From Roseivivax marinus (GTDB taxonomy: Bacteria; Pseudomonadota; Alphaproteobacteria; Rhodobacterales; Rhodobacteraceae): a DNA stretch of 64,000 bases. Position numbers and translations under genes: made by a program. The DNA is taken from contig NZ_FOAI01000001.1 in the NCBI RefSeq assembly GCF_900109705.1, forward strand, positions 1 to 64,000. Direction: 5' to 3'. The notes under the pieces were generated by a model that saw nothing but the letters and a program-made list of their open reading frames with translations, was not told the origin of the DNA and did no database searches. This document shows positions 48,829 through 57,864 of this stretch, one piece after another. Position 1 is the first letter of the stretch; every line of letters starts with the position of its first letter.

Positions 48829-49820
48829 CCGGGACCTCCCCCCGCCTCCTGGTCGTGGTGCTGAACTGGCGCACCGCAGACATGAGCCTGCGCGCAACCC
48901 GCGCCGCGGCGACGGCGCTCGCCGGTCTGGATGCCGAGGTGGTGGTCGTCGACAACGACAGCGGGGACGGGTCCGAGGCGCACCTGCGCGCGGGCCTCGC
49001 CAAGGGGTCGTGGCCGGTGCCTGTGCGCGTGGTCCAGAGCGGGCGCAACGGCGGTTTCGGCGCGGGCATGAATGCCGGCATCCGGACGGGCCGCGCCGAT
49101 GGCATGGCGCCGGACTACATCTACATCCTCAACTCCGACGCCTTCCCCGAGGCGGGCGCGATCCGCGCGCTGGTCGATCACCTGGAGGCGCATCCCGAGG
49201 CGGGGTTCGCGGGAAGCGCGATCGTCGGCGAGGACGGTGCGGTGCATCAGACCGCCTTCCGCTTTCCCTCGGCGCTGTCCGAGTTCGAGGGCGCGGTGCG
49301 GTTCGGCCCGGTCACGCGGATGTTGTCCCGGCGCCGGGTGCCGATGCCGGTCCCGCGGGAGACAGGTCCGGTGGACTGGCTGTCGGGCGCGTCGCTGATG
49401 ATGCGGACCGCCGTGCTGGACCGGATCGGCCTCTTCGACGAGGGCTACTTTCTCTATTTCGAGGAGACCGACCTGTGCCGGCGCTGCGCCGAGGCGGGCC
49501 ATGCCGTGCACTACGTCGCCGAGAGCCGGGTGATGCATCTCGGATCGGTCTCGACCGGCATGTCGACGTGGTCGCAGGTGCCGGACTACTGGTTCGACAG
49601 CCGCTGGCGGTACTTCGAGGCTCGGGGCGGGAGACGCGCCGCCGCGGGCGCGACGCTGGCGCACCTCGCGGGCGCCGCGCTGGGCCGGGTCAAGGACGCG
49701 GTGAAGGGCGTCGCCCCGCCACGCGGCCTGCCGGGCGGCGTGCGGATGGCGCGCCACGCGCTGCGCCGGATGCGGACGCCGGTCCACGCCGCACCATCCG
49801 TGAAGGAGCCGGGGACATGA
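48825..49820 (+). CDS. GT2-family glycosyltransferase, rhamnosyltransferase-like
   Basis: 331 residues. The GT-A fold begins RLLVVVLNWRTADMSLRAT, with VVVVDNDSGDGS near residue 40, RNGGFGAGMNAGI, and YILNSDAFP near 105 in place of DxD. The later WLSGASLMMRTAVLDRIGLFDEGYFLYFEETDLCRR stretch (written here in part: FDEGYFLYFEETDL) is characteristic of rhamnosyl- and N-acetylglucosaminyl-type GT2 enzymes. It lacks membrane helices. The start overlaps the PKS stop (ATGA) and its stop overlaps the NRPS start (ATGA). This wedges it between the two assembly-line genes and suggests that it glycosylates their product or works in the same step series. Confidence 0.87.
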   Translation: MTGTSPRLLVVVLNWRTADMSLRATRAAATALAGLDAEVVVVDNDSGDGSEAHLRAGLAKGSWPVPVRVVQSGRNGGFGAGMNAGIRTGRADGMAPDYIYILNSDAFPEAGAIRALVDHLEAHPEAGFAGSAIVGEDGAVHQTAFRFPSALSEFEGAVRFGPVTRMLSRRRVPMPVPRETGPVDWLSGASLMMRTAVLDRIGLFDEGYFLYFEETDLCRRCAEAGHAVHYVAESRVMHLGSVSTGMSTWSQVPDYWFDSRWRYFEARGGRRAAAGATLAHLAGAALGRVKDAVKGVAPPRGLPGGVRMARHALRRMRTPVHAAPSVKEPGT

Positions 49821-52800
49821 GTGCCTTCGTCGCGATTCTCTGGGGCAACGACACCCTGACGCTGGAATGCGGCCGCACGATGCTGGCGCGCGGGCATCGG
49901 ATCGCGGCAGTGGTGACCCGCTCGGACGCGGTGCGGGCGTGGGCCGCCGACGCGGGCCTCGCCGTCCGCGCGCCCGAGACGCCCCCGGCCGATGTGCCCT
50001 GCGACTGGCTGTTCAGCATCGCGAATCTCGACCTGATCCCCGAGGCCATGCTGGCGGTGCCCCGGCAGGGCGCGGTGAACTTCCACGACGGGCCGCTGCC
50101 GCGCCACGCGGGCCTCAACGCGCCGGTCTGGGCGCTGATCGAGGGCGAGCGTCGCCACGGCATCACCTGGCACCTGATCGAGGGCGGCGTGGACGAGGGC
50201 GACATCCTCGTGGAGCGCGCCGTCGACATCGCGCCGGACGACACCGCGCTGACCCTCAACCTGCGCTGTTTCGAGGCCGCTCTGGGATCGTTCGACGCGC
50301 TGCTCGCGGCGCTCGGGACCGGAGCGGCCGAGCGGGTGCCGCAGGACCTGTCGCGGCGCAGGGTCCACCGCCGCGCGGATCGTCCGGACGGGCAGGGTGT
50401 GCTGGACGTCACGCGTCCCGCTGATGAACTGGAAAGGCTGGTGCGCGCGCTCGATCACGGCGCGTACTGGAACCCGCTCTGCCTGCCGAAGCTGAGGATC
50501 GACGGGCGGGTGCTGGTCGTGGCGTCCGCCGAGATCACGGAGGGCGACGGGTCCCCCGGCGCCGTGCTTCGCACCGGGGACAGCGCGGCTGTCGTCGCCT
50601 GCGGAACCGGCGCGCTCGCGCTTCGGCTGGAAGAGATGGACGGCAGGGCGGTCGACCCGGCGACGCTCACCGGGCCGGCCGAAGCGCCGGATGGCAACGA
50701 ACCCGACGTGGCGCGACACGAGCCGTTCTGGCGCGACCGGCTGGCGGAGATGGTCCCGGCGACGGTCCCGGGCGCGCGGCCCGGGGACGGAGAGCCGATC
50801 ACGCTGACGCTCGACCCGCGCGTTGATGCGGCCTGCCTTGCTGCGCTTGCCGTGCACCTCGCGAGCGATGCGGCCTGTGACGTGGCGTGGCGTGCGTCGG
50901 GCGTGGCGCGCTTGTCCCAAGATGGCCTCGTCGCCGGATGGGTGCCGCTGCGCGTGGCACCCGCGCCGCTGGGCACGATTGCCGGAACGCTGGCCGACGC
51001 GCGGGTCGCGCTGGCCCGCCGCGGTGCCATCGCCGCCGACCTGTTCCGGCGCGCCCCCGAGCTGCGGGGCGCCTCGACACCCGCGATCGGCCTGTCCGAA
51101 GACGGGCCGGTGCCCGGCTGCGCGGTGACGATGGAACTGGGCGACGTCACCCGCCTGCACGCCGATCCCGCGCGGATCTCGCCCGAGCACGCGCGTCTGC
51201 TGGCGCGGCGGCTCGAGGCGCTGGCCGCCGAGGACCCGACCACCCCCTTCGCCGAGCTGCCCCGCCTGTCCGAGGCCGAGGCAGAGGCAATCCGCGGCTG
51301 GAACGCCACCGAAACGCGCGTCACGCCCGCGACCATGCACACGCTGTTCGAGGCGCAGGTGGACCGGACCCCGGAGGCGACCGCGCTGATCTTCGAGGAC
51401 CGGCGGCTCGACTATGCCACGCTGGACGCCCGCGCCAACGCCGCCGCGCACATCCTGCGTGGCATGGGCGTGGGGCCGGGCACCGTCGTCGGACTTGCCT
51501 GCGCGCGGTCCTTCGACCTCGTGGTCGGCGCCTACGCGATCCTCAAGGCCGGTGGCGCGTACCTGCCTCTCGACCCGGCCTATCCCGAGGACCGGCTGCG
51601 CCACTACCTGTCCGACAGCGGCGCGCGGATGGTGGTCACACAGTCGGCGCTGGCGGACGGGCTGCCGGGCCGGGGCCTCGCGACGCTCTGCCTCGATACC
51701 GATCCGCGTCTGGCGCGGGCTCCGACGACACGGCCCGTGCCGCGAGCGGTGCCGGGGGACCTCGCCTACCTGATCTACACCTCCGGCTCGACCGGCGTGC
51801 CCAAGGGCGTGATGGTCGAACACGCGCAGGTCGCCAACTTCTACGCCGGAATGGACGCCGTCGTGCCCGAGCCGGACGGAACGTGGCTGGCGGTGACGTC
51901 GCTCAGCTTCGACATCTCCGTGCTCGAGCTCTTCTACACCACGGCCCGCGGCGCGACCGTGGTGATCGCGTCGGACGCCGACCGCAGCACCGTCTCGCGC
52001 GGGCCGGTGCGGCGGCGGGGCATGGACATGTCGCTCTATTACTGGGGCAACGACGACGGCATCGGGCCGGACAAGTACCGCACCCTGATCGAGGGCGCGC
52101 GCTTTGCGGACAAGGCCGGCTTCTGCGCGGTCTGGACGCCGGAGCGGCACTTCCACGCCTTCGGCGGGCCCTATCCGAATCCCTCCGTCACCGGAGCGGC
52201 GGTCGCTGCCGTGACCGACCGGATCGGGGTGCGGGCCGGGTCCTGCGTTGCGCCGCTGCACCATCCCGCGCGGATCGCCGAGGAATGGGCGGTGATCGAC
52301 AACCTCACCGACGGGCGCGCGGGACTGGCCATCGCCTCGGGCTGGCAGCCGGACGACTTCGTGCTCCGCCCCGAGAACACGCCGCCCGCGAACAAGCCCG
52401 CAATGATCGAGACCATCGACACCCTGCGCAGGCTCTGGCGCGGCGAGGCGGTGGCCTTCCCCCGTGCCGACGGCAGCTTGCACGAGGTCGTCACCCAGCC
52501 GCGCCCGGTCTCGCGCGAGTTGCCGGTCTGGGTGACCACCGCCGGCAACCCCGAGACATGGCGCGAGGCCGGCCGGCTGGGCGCGAACGTCCTGACGCAT
52601 CTTCTGGGGCAATCGGTGGCCGAGGTGGGCGAGAAGATCGCGCTCTACCACGCTGCGCTACGCGAGGCGGGGCACGATCCCGCCCGGTTCAGCGTGACGC
52701 TGATGCTGCACACCTATCTCGCCGACAGTCGCGAGGCCGCGCGCGAGATCGCGCGGGAGCCGATGAAGGACTACCTGCGTTCGGCCGCGGGACTCATCAA

Positions 52801-54445
52801 GCAGTACGCCTGGGCCTTTCCGGCGTTCAAGCGGCCACAGGGCGTGGACGCCGCACACCAGCTGGATCTCGGGACGCTCTCGGCGGACGAGCTGGAAGGC
52901 ATCCTCGACTTCGCATTTGAGCGCTACTTCACCGACAGCGGGCTTTTCGGCACCGAGGATGACGCGGTCGCACGGGCCGAGGCGCTGTCCGCGATCGGCG
53001 TGACCGAGATCGCCTGCCTGATCGACTACGGCATCGCGCCAGACGCGGTCCTGGACGGCTTGCGGCCGCTGGCCCGCGCCCTCGACCGGATGGCGGCGCA
53101 GCCCGGACCCGCAAAGGACGACTTTTCCATCGCCGCGCAACTCGTGCGGCACCGGGTCACCCACCTGCAATGCACGCCCTCGATGGCGCGGATGATCGCC
53201 ATGTCCGACGACGCGCGCGACGCGTTGTCCGGCCTGCGTCACCTGTTCCTGGGCGGAGAGGCGCTGCCCGGTCCCCTGGTCGAGGAGTTCGCGGCCCTGA
53301 CCGGTGCGAGCGTCACCAACATGTACGGACCCACCGAGACGACGATCTGGTCGGCGACCTCGGCCGCGCGGCCGGGGGCGGGGGTTGTGGACCTGGGCTA
53401 TCCCGTCGCGAACACCGCGCTGCACGTTCTCGACGACGACCGCGTGCCGGTGCCGGTGGGGGCAGAGGGAGAGCTGTGGATCGGCGGCGCCGGCGTCACG
53501 CGGGGCTACTGGAACCGGCCGGACCTGACCGCCGAGCGTTTCGCGCTGGACCTTTCCGGACGGGGGCGGATGTATCGCACCGGGGATCTGGTGCGCCGCC
53601 GCGCGGACGGGCGGCTCGATTTCCTCGGACGCGCGGACGGACAGGTCAAGCTGCGAGGCCACCGCATCGAGACCGGAGAGATCGAGGCCGCGCTGGAGGC
53701 CGATCCGCATGTCCGGCAGGCCGCCGTGGTCGCGCGGGAGGATCGTCCGGGCGACTTGCGGCTCGTGGCTTACGTTGCCGGGCCGGGGATCGACGCCGGC
53801 GCCCTGAAGGCGCGGTTGGGCGCTCGTCTGCCCGCCATCATGGTGCCGTCGCGTTTCGTGGTGTTGGACGCGTTGCCGCTGACGCCCAACCGCAAGGTGG
53901 ACCGCGGGGCGTTGCCGGCTCCGGATAAGGCGGCTCCGACGGAGCGGGCCGAGGCGTACAAAGATCAGAGGCTGCCCGAGGGCCGCGGTGCCCGTGCCAT
54001 TGGCATCGCCGCACCGAAGGCGCGCGCCATTGCTCCTGCGCCGTCTCGACGTGGGGCGGCCGCCACGGTCGCGCACGCCGCCGGGAACCACGCGGATCGC
54101 GACGGCGCGCAACCGCGCATCGCGACGATCTGGGCCCGCATCCTCGGGGTCCCGACGCCCTCCGGTGGGGACAGTTTCTTCGATATGGGCGGCCATTCCC
54201 TGCTGGCGGTGGAGGCCCACCGCGCGATAAGGGACGAGCTTTCGGTGCCGGCCCTGTCGATCACCGACATCTTCCGCTTCCCGATGCTTGCCGACCTTGC
54301 GCGGCGGGTCGATGCGCTGGCCGATACCGTGCCCGGCCCGGCCGTCGCCGCAGTCGATCCGGCCCGCCCGCAGACCGCGGGAGCCGGGACACGGGCGGAC
54401 ATCATGGCCCGGCGCCGCGTCATGCGCGCCCGGCGGCGGGCCTGA
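49817..54445 (+). CDS. NRPS: formyltransferase - degenerate C - adenylation with inserted luciferase-like monooxygenase - PCP
   Basis: 1,542 residues. Domain 1 (about 1-290) is a methionyl-tRNA formyltransferase-like domain with the complete catalytic triad Asn88, His90 and Asp126, at exactly the 38-residue Asn-Asp spacing of E. coli Fmt (108/146). A shortened condensation-like part (about 300-490) keeps a VPLRV-type strand but lacks HHxxxDG. The adenylation domain starts near 500 ([15 protein letters not shown], then FDISVLELF), is interrupted at about 735-1095 by a flavin luciferase-like monooxygenase ([45 protein letters not shown]), and resumes with [15 protein letters not shown] and [12 protein letters not shown] carrier follows (Ser near 1461 in MGGHSLLA). 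This is the MupA/Atu3671 layout. Expected action: load an amino acid, formylate its nitrogen and oxidise the tethered acyl chain. Confidence 0.9.
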   Translation: MSAFVAILWGNDTLTLECGRTMLARGHRIAAVVTRSDAVRAWAADAGLAVRAPETPPADVPCDWLFSIANLDLIPEAMLAVPRQGAVNFHDGPLPRHAGLNAPVWALIEGERRHGITWHLIEGGVDEGDILVERAVDIAPDDTALTLNLRCFEAALGSFDALLAALGTGAAERVPQDLSRRRVHRRADRPDGQGVLDVTRPADELERLVRALDHGAYWNPLCLPKLRIDGRVLVVASAEITEGDGSPGAVLRTGDSAAVVACGTGALALRLEEMDGRAVDPATLTGPAEAPDGNEPDVARHEPFWRDRLAEMVPATVPGARPGDGEPITLTLDPRVDAACLAALAVHLASDAACDVAWRASGVARLSQDGLVAGWVPLRVAPAPLGTIAGTLADARVALARRGAIAADLFRRAPELRGASTPAIGLSEDGPVPGCAVTMELGDVTRLHADPARISPEHARLLARRLEALAAEDPTTPFAELPRLSEAEAEAIRGWNATETRVTPATMHTLFEAQVDRTPEATALIFEDRRLDYATLDARANAAAHILRGMGVGPGTVVGLACARSFDLVVGAYAILKAGGAYLPLDPAYPEDRLRHYLSDSGARMVVTQSALADGLPGRGLATLCLDTDPRLARAPTTRPVPRAVPGDLAYLIYTSGSTGVPKGVMVEHAQVANFYAGMDAVVPEPDGTWLAVTSLSFDISVLELFYTTARGATVVIASDADRSTVSRGPVRRRGMDMSLYYWGNDDGIGPDKYRTLIEGARFADKAGFCAVWTPERHFHAFGGPYPNPSVTGAAVAAVTDRIGVRAGSCVAPLHHPARIAEEWAVIDNLTDGRAGLAIASGWQPDDFVLRPENTPPANKPAMIETIDTLRRLWRGEAVAFPRADGSLHEVVTQPRPVSRELPVWVTTAGNPETWREAGRLGANVLTHLLGQSVAEVGEKIALYHAALREAGHDPARFSVTLMLHTYLADSREAAREIAREPMKDYLRSAAGLIKQYAWAFPAFKRPQGVDAAHQLDLGTLSADELEGILDFAFERYFTDSGLFGTEDDAVARAEALSAIGVTEIACLIDYGIAPDAVLDGLRPLARALDRMAAQPGPAKDDFSIAAQLVRHRVTHLQCTPSMARMIAMSDDARDALSGLRHLFLGGEALPGPLVEEFAALTGASVTNMYGPTETTIWSATSAARPGAGVVDLGYPVANTALHVLDDDRVPVPVGAEGELWIGGAGVTRGYWNRPDLTAERFALDLSGRGRMYRTGDLVRRRADGRLDFLGRADGQVKLRGHRIETGEIEAALEADPHVRQAAVVAREDRPGDLRLVAYVAGPGIDAGALKARLGARLPAIMVPSRFVVLDALPLTPNRKVDRGALPAPDKAAPTERAEAYKDQRLPEGRGARAIGIAAPKARAIAPAPSRRGAAATVAHAAGNHADRDGAQPRIATIWARILGVPTPSGGDSFFDMGGHSLLAVEAHRAIRDELSVPALSITDIFRFPMLADLARRVDALADTVPGPAVAAVDPARPQTAGAGTRADIMARRRVMRARRRA

Positions 54446-54457
54446 AGGAGAACGGAC

Positions 54458-55774
54458 GTGACTGCATTCCAAAGCTCCGACGAGGTCTTCGCGGCCCTGC
54501 GCCGGCGGGCTTTCCTGATCGTGCTTCTGACCGCACTCGGCTGCGCGGCGTCGGTCTGGGTCGCGTTGCAGCAGGACAAGCTCTACGAGGCGACCGCCGT
54601 AGTGCAGATCGAGGACGCGCGCATCCCCGACCGGATGACCGGTCAGGCCGCGCCCGAGGTCGATCCGGGCCGCCGCGTGCGACTGATCGAGCAACGCCTG
54701 ATGGCACGCGACAACCTGCTGTCGCTGATGGAAGAATACAGTCTCTTCCCCGATGAGGACTCGATGAACGAACGGATCTTCGCGCTGCGTCAGGCGGTGT
54801 CGCTCGAGGAGATCCGCGGCAACGCGCAGCCCTGGCAGACCGACATCGCGCCCTCGGGGCTCAGGATCACCGTGCGGCTCGACGATCCCTCGGACGCGGC
54901 GGCGGTAGCCAACGATCTCATGGCATCGGTCATCGCCGAGGCCGAGACCCGGAGCGCCGCCCGCGCCCGCGAAACCGTGGCGTTCTTCGCGTCGGAGGCG
55001 GATCGCGTCGCCTCCGAGATCGCAGAAGCGGAAAGCGCCATCGCCGCCTTCAAGACCGAGAACTCCGAGGCGCTGCCGGAAGGTACCGTGGCGCTGCGGG
55101 ACCAGCTGTCCACGCTGCAGGAGAACCTGCTGGCTCTCGACCGCGAGATCATCGCGATGCAGAACAATTCCAGCCGTCTGCGTCAGGACGAGCTGACGCG
55201 TCAGGTGGCGCTTCTGCGCGAGCAGCGCACGCTGGTGGACGAGCGTATCACCCGGCTGGAGGCGAACCTTGCCCGCGCCCCCGAGGTCGAGCGCGCGCTT
55301 GGCGCGCTCGAGCGGGACCTGTCGCAGTTGCAGGAGCGATACGGCGTGGTGAACCGCCGCCGCGCAGACGCCGAGATGGCGCAGGTCCTGCAAGACCAGG
55401 AGGCCGCCGACCGCTTCGAGGTGCTGGAAACCGCGCTGGAGCCCGAGACCGCGATTTCCCGCAGCAAGCGCAAGGTCGCGGCGGCGGGCGGCTTGGTCAG
55501 CCTGTTCCTCGCCGTGGGGATCGCCGTGCTGATCGAGCTTTTGAACCCGGCGATCCGCACGGCGGGCCAGCTCGAGCGGCAGCTCGGCGTGTCTCCGGTG
55601 GTGGCGATCCCGGTGATCCGCACCCGGCGCGATCGCGGGCGGCGGGGCCTTCTGTGGCTTGGCGGCCTTGCCGTGGCGATTGCCGCCGCCTGGCTGGCGC
55701 TGCGGACCTTCGGTGGTGCCATCGTCGACAGCGGCGTTCTCTCCCGACTGCCGTTTCCGCGCGGCGGGTCCTGA
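54458..55774 (+). CDS. Wzz/Wzc-type polysaccharide co-polymerase (membrane part only)
   Basis: 438 residues. An N-terminal helix (about 17-37), a Wzz-type periplasmic domain (about 40-160), a long coiled coil (about 165-340), the second helix (about 350-372) followed by LLNPAIRTAGQLERQLGVSPVVAIPVI, and unusually a third helix near the C-terminus (about 398-418). Such proteins set chain length and couple polymerisation to export. The cytoplasmic tyrosine kinase normally fused to it (Wzc) is encoded separately on the opposite strand just downstream. It starts at GTG with AAGGAGA upstream, 12 bases after the NRPS stop, and closes the plus-strand operon. Confidence 0.88.
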   Translation: MTAFQSSDEVFAALRRRAFLIVLLTALGCAASVWVALQQDKLYEATAVVQIEDARIPDRMTGQAAPEVDPGRRVRLIEQRLMARDNLLSLMEEYSLFPDEDSMNERIFALRQAVSLEEIRGNAQPWQTDIAPSGLRITVRLDDPSDAAAVANDLMASVIAEAETRSAARARETVAFFASEADRVASEIAEAESAIAAFKTENSEALPEGTVALRDQLSTLQENLLALDREIIAMQNNSSRLRQDELTRQVALLREQRTLVDERITRLEANLARAPEVERALGALERDLSQLQERYGVVNRRRADAEMAQVLQDQEAADRFEVLETALEPETAISRSKRKVAAAGGLVSLFLAVGIAVLIELLNPAIRTAGQLERQLGVSPVVAIPVIRTRRDRGRRGLLWLGGLAVAIAAAWLALRTFGGAIVDSGVLSRLPFPRGGS

Positions 55775-56022
55775 GCGGCCGGATCTGCCAGCGGGGGGGT
55801 GTTTGCGGTGAGACTGCTCGGAACGTCGGGGAATGGCGGCCGGCGCGGCTGTCTGCGCGGTACTCAGCCCATGCTTGTCGGCAGACGTCTTCCGCTCCGA
55901 TGGTCGCGCGGTGTCAGGCGCAGGTCGGGCTTTGTCCCGATGCGTCGCGCTCGATCATGGGCGCGGGAAGTGGGGGGCGCTTTCAGACGCAGCGCATCCG
56001 GCGGCTCCGGGTGCGGCGCGTC

Positions 56023-57723
56023 TCAGTAAGCGTATTTCTTGCTGTTCGCGCCCTCGGCACGGTTCAGGACGATACCGAGCAGCGGCGTCTCCTCTCCCAG
56101 CCGCCGCTCGACCTCTCGGATTTCCTTCTGGTTCGTCAGTCCGCCGCCCACAACCAGCAGCACCGCGTCGAAATGCGGACGGAGCGCCAGCACATCGTCG
56201 GCGGCCAGCGCCGGGGGCAGGTCGAACAACATGACCGAGGGCTCGTAGATGGCTTCCAGTTCGTCCAGTGTCTCGGCGGTGCGGGGATCCTGGAGCAGCT
56301 CGGCGGGGTAGGGCTCTGGCGTGTCGTTGAAGCCGAAGGCGATGCCCCGCCCCGCGTTGAACCCGTTCGGGCCGAGCTTTTTCAGATGCGTCTCGGGCGC
56401 GGTGCGGCCGCGAAGCATGTCGCCGATGGCACCGCCTTCGCGCCGGCCGAATACCTTGTGCAGGGACGGACGACGAAGGTCGAGGTCCAGCACCAGCGTG
56501 CGGACATCCGATTGCCGCGACAGCGCGATTCCGAGATTGGCGGCGGTGAAGGTCTTGCCGCAGCCCTTGGTGGGCGAGGTGATCGCGACACGGCTCCAGT
56601 TGCGCTCGGCCAGCGCCTGCACGAGCCGGGTGCGAAGAACGTCGAACTGGACATGTGCCGGGTCATAACGGCTGGCGCTGACGATCCGGTTGCGGTCCAG
56701 CGCGCGCTCGTCGACCGGGATGGCCCCGAGCCGGTCCCACGCCGCGTCGCGCGGGTCGGAGTGGTCTCCGGTCCGCGCGGGGAGGATGCCGGCGGGCGTG
56801 TCGGTGAGGGACGGAAATGCCGTTGCGGCGTCCGTCGCTGTGGGATCCGTGTGCGTCAGTTCATCAACGGAGCGCGATGCCGGAGCGTCCGGTAAGTCGG
56901 GCCGGGTGCCGGATGTCTTGCCGGGCGCATAGGTCTTGCCGCGCACTTCCCTCGCCACGTCCGCCGGGGTCCGGCGCGCGGTTGCGTCGGCGGCTGACCG
57001 GGACAGGTCCGGGCCGGACAGGCCTGCGGAGGAGGTTTCGTCCTCCGACGTTTCAGCAGGTGCATCGAGCGTCGCGTGGGGGATGTTCGTTTCGGTCGCG
57101 GACGTTGGTGTGTGCCCCGAGGTTTCGGAGGTGCGTGCATCGGATTTCGCGCCGGGGAGGACCGTTGCGGGGGACTCTTCTTCTGACGTTTCAGAAGCCA
57201 GGGCATCGGACGTCGCGTAATAGAGGTTCGGCGCCGGGACGGTTGCATCATGGGTTGTCGCCGAGTCGTCCGGTGCGGCCGAAGGTGTCGGTTCCGGTGG
57301 ATCTGACGCGGCCAATGCGGTTGCCTGCTCAGGAGATCGGCCTTCTTCCCGGCTGTCGCTGTCGCTGTCGCCTGAATGCGAAGTCGCGGTCACCCGATCA
57401 GTGGGCCCATCCGTCTCGATCGGTGCCGGCCGAGGGGCTTCCGGCTCCGCCAGCGCCCCTCGGTCCGGTTCATCGGGGGGAGTGTCGGGCGGACCGGACG
57501 CGCGTTCCGAGGGCGTCTCGCCAAGCGCTTTCGCTGTCGATCTGCCGGCATCCCGCACCGGATCGAAGGCCGTGTCCGCCCCGGCCTCCGCCGCGTCCGT
57601 CCCCTGCACATCGAAGCCCGTTTCCGGCCCCGTCGTGCGCGAGGGCACGCGGGCGCCGTCGTCCCAGCCGGTTGCGGCGGGGCGGTGGCGACGACGGAAT
57701 TTCGGGCGGTTCGCCATGTTCAT
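56023..57723 (-). CDS. BY-type tyrosine kinase/CpsD-like ATPase with long disordered N-terminal region
   Basis: 566 residues, roughly twice the size of a typical CpsD. The first 330 or so residues are low-complexity, rich in Thr, Ser, Ala, Pro, Glu and Asp, with imperfect repeats around SETSEEESPA and AETSEDETSS. The ATPase domain follows: Walker A SPTKGCGKT (about 381-389), Walker A' LVLDLDLRRPSLHKVFG (about 405-421), Walker B VMLFDLPP (about 494-501), and a C-terminus KKYAY with two tyrosines that could be autophosphorylated. It should work with the convergent Wzz-type protein to form a split Wzc. The start is uncertain among three ATGs (57732, 57723, 57717); 57723 has GAGAGG at good distance. 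Confidence 0.82.
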   Translation of the reverse strand: MNMANRPKFRRRHRPAATGWDDGARVPSRTTGPETGFDVQGTDAAEAGADTAFDPVRDAGRSTAKALGETPSERASGPPDTPPDEPDRGALAEPEAPRPAPIETDGPTDRVTATSHSGDSDSDSREEGRSPEQATALAASDPPEPTPSAAPDDSATTHDATVPAPNLYYATSDALASETSEEESPATVLPGAKSDARTSETSGHTPTSATETNIPHATLDAPAETSEDETSSAGLSGPDLSRSAADATARRTPADVAREVRGKTYAPGKTSGTRPDLPDAPASRSVDELTHTDPTATDAATAFPSLTDTPAGILPARTGDHSDPRDAAWDRLGAIPVDERALDRNRIVSASRYDPAHVQFDVLRTRLVQALAERNWSRVAITSPTKGCGKTFTAANLGIALSRQSDVRTLVLDLDLRRPSLHKVFGRREGGAIGDMLRGRTAPETHLKKLGPNGFNAGRGIAFGFNDTPEPYPAELLQDPRTAETLDELEAIYEPSVMLFDLPPALAADDVLALRPHFDAVLLVVGGGLTNQKEIREVERRLGEETPLLGIVLNRAEGANSKKYAY

Positions 57724-57818
57724 CCTGCCCATCCTCTCGGGTGCCCGGTCGGTGCGGGTCTGTCGGGATCTGCTCCGAGCCGTTTCACCACGAAACTCCG
57801 TCAGAAATGGGACCTTTT

Positions 57819-57839
57819 CGCGGGGATTGTAGCCCCGCG
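57819..57839. terminator. Hairpin between oxidoreductase fusion and tyrosine kinase genes
   Basis: A perfect 7-bp stem CGCGGGG/CCCCGCG with a 7-base loop in the 141-base gap downstream of the fusion gene. There is no T run on the minus strand. A GTTTC-ACCAC-GAAAC palindrome at 57782-57796 lies between it and the kinase start and could be an operator. The kinase may therefore be transcribed separately. Confidence 0.4.
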
Positions 57840-57864
57840 CGGCCCTCGCGCGCCGTCCCCGCGA

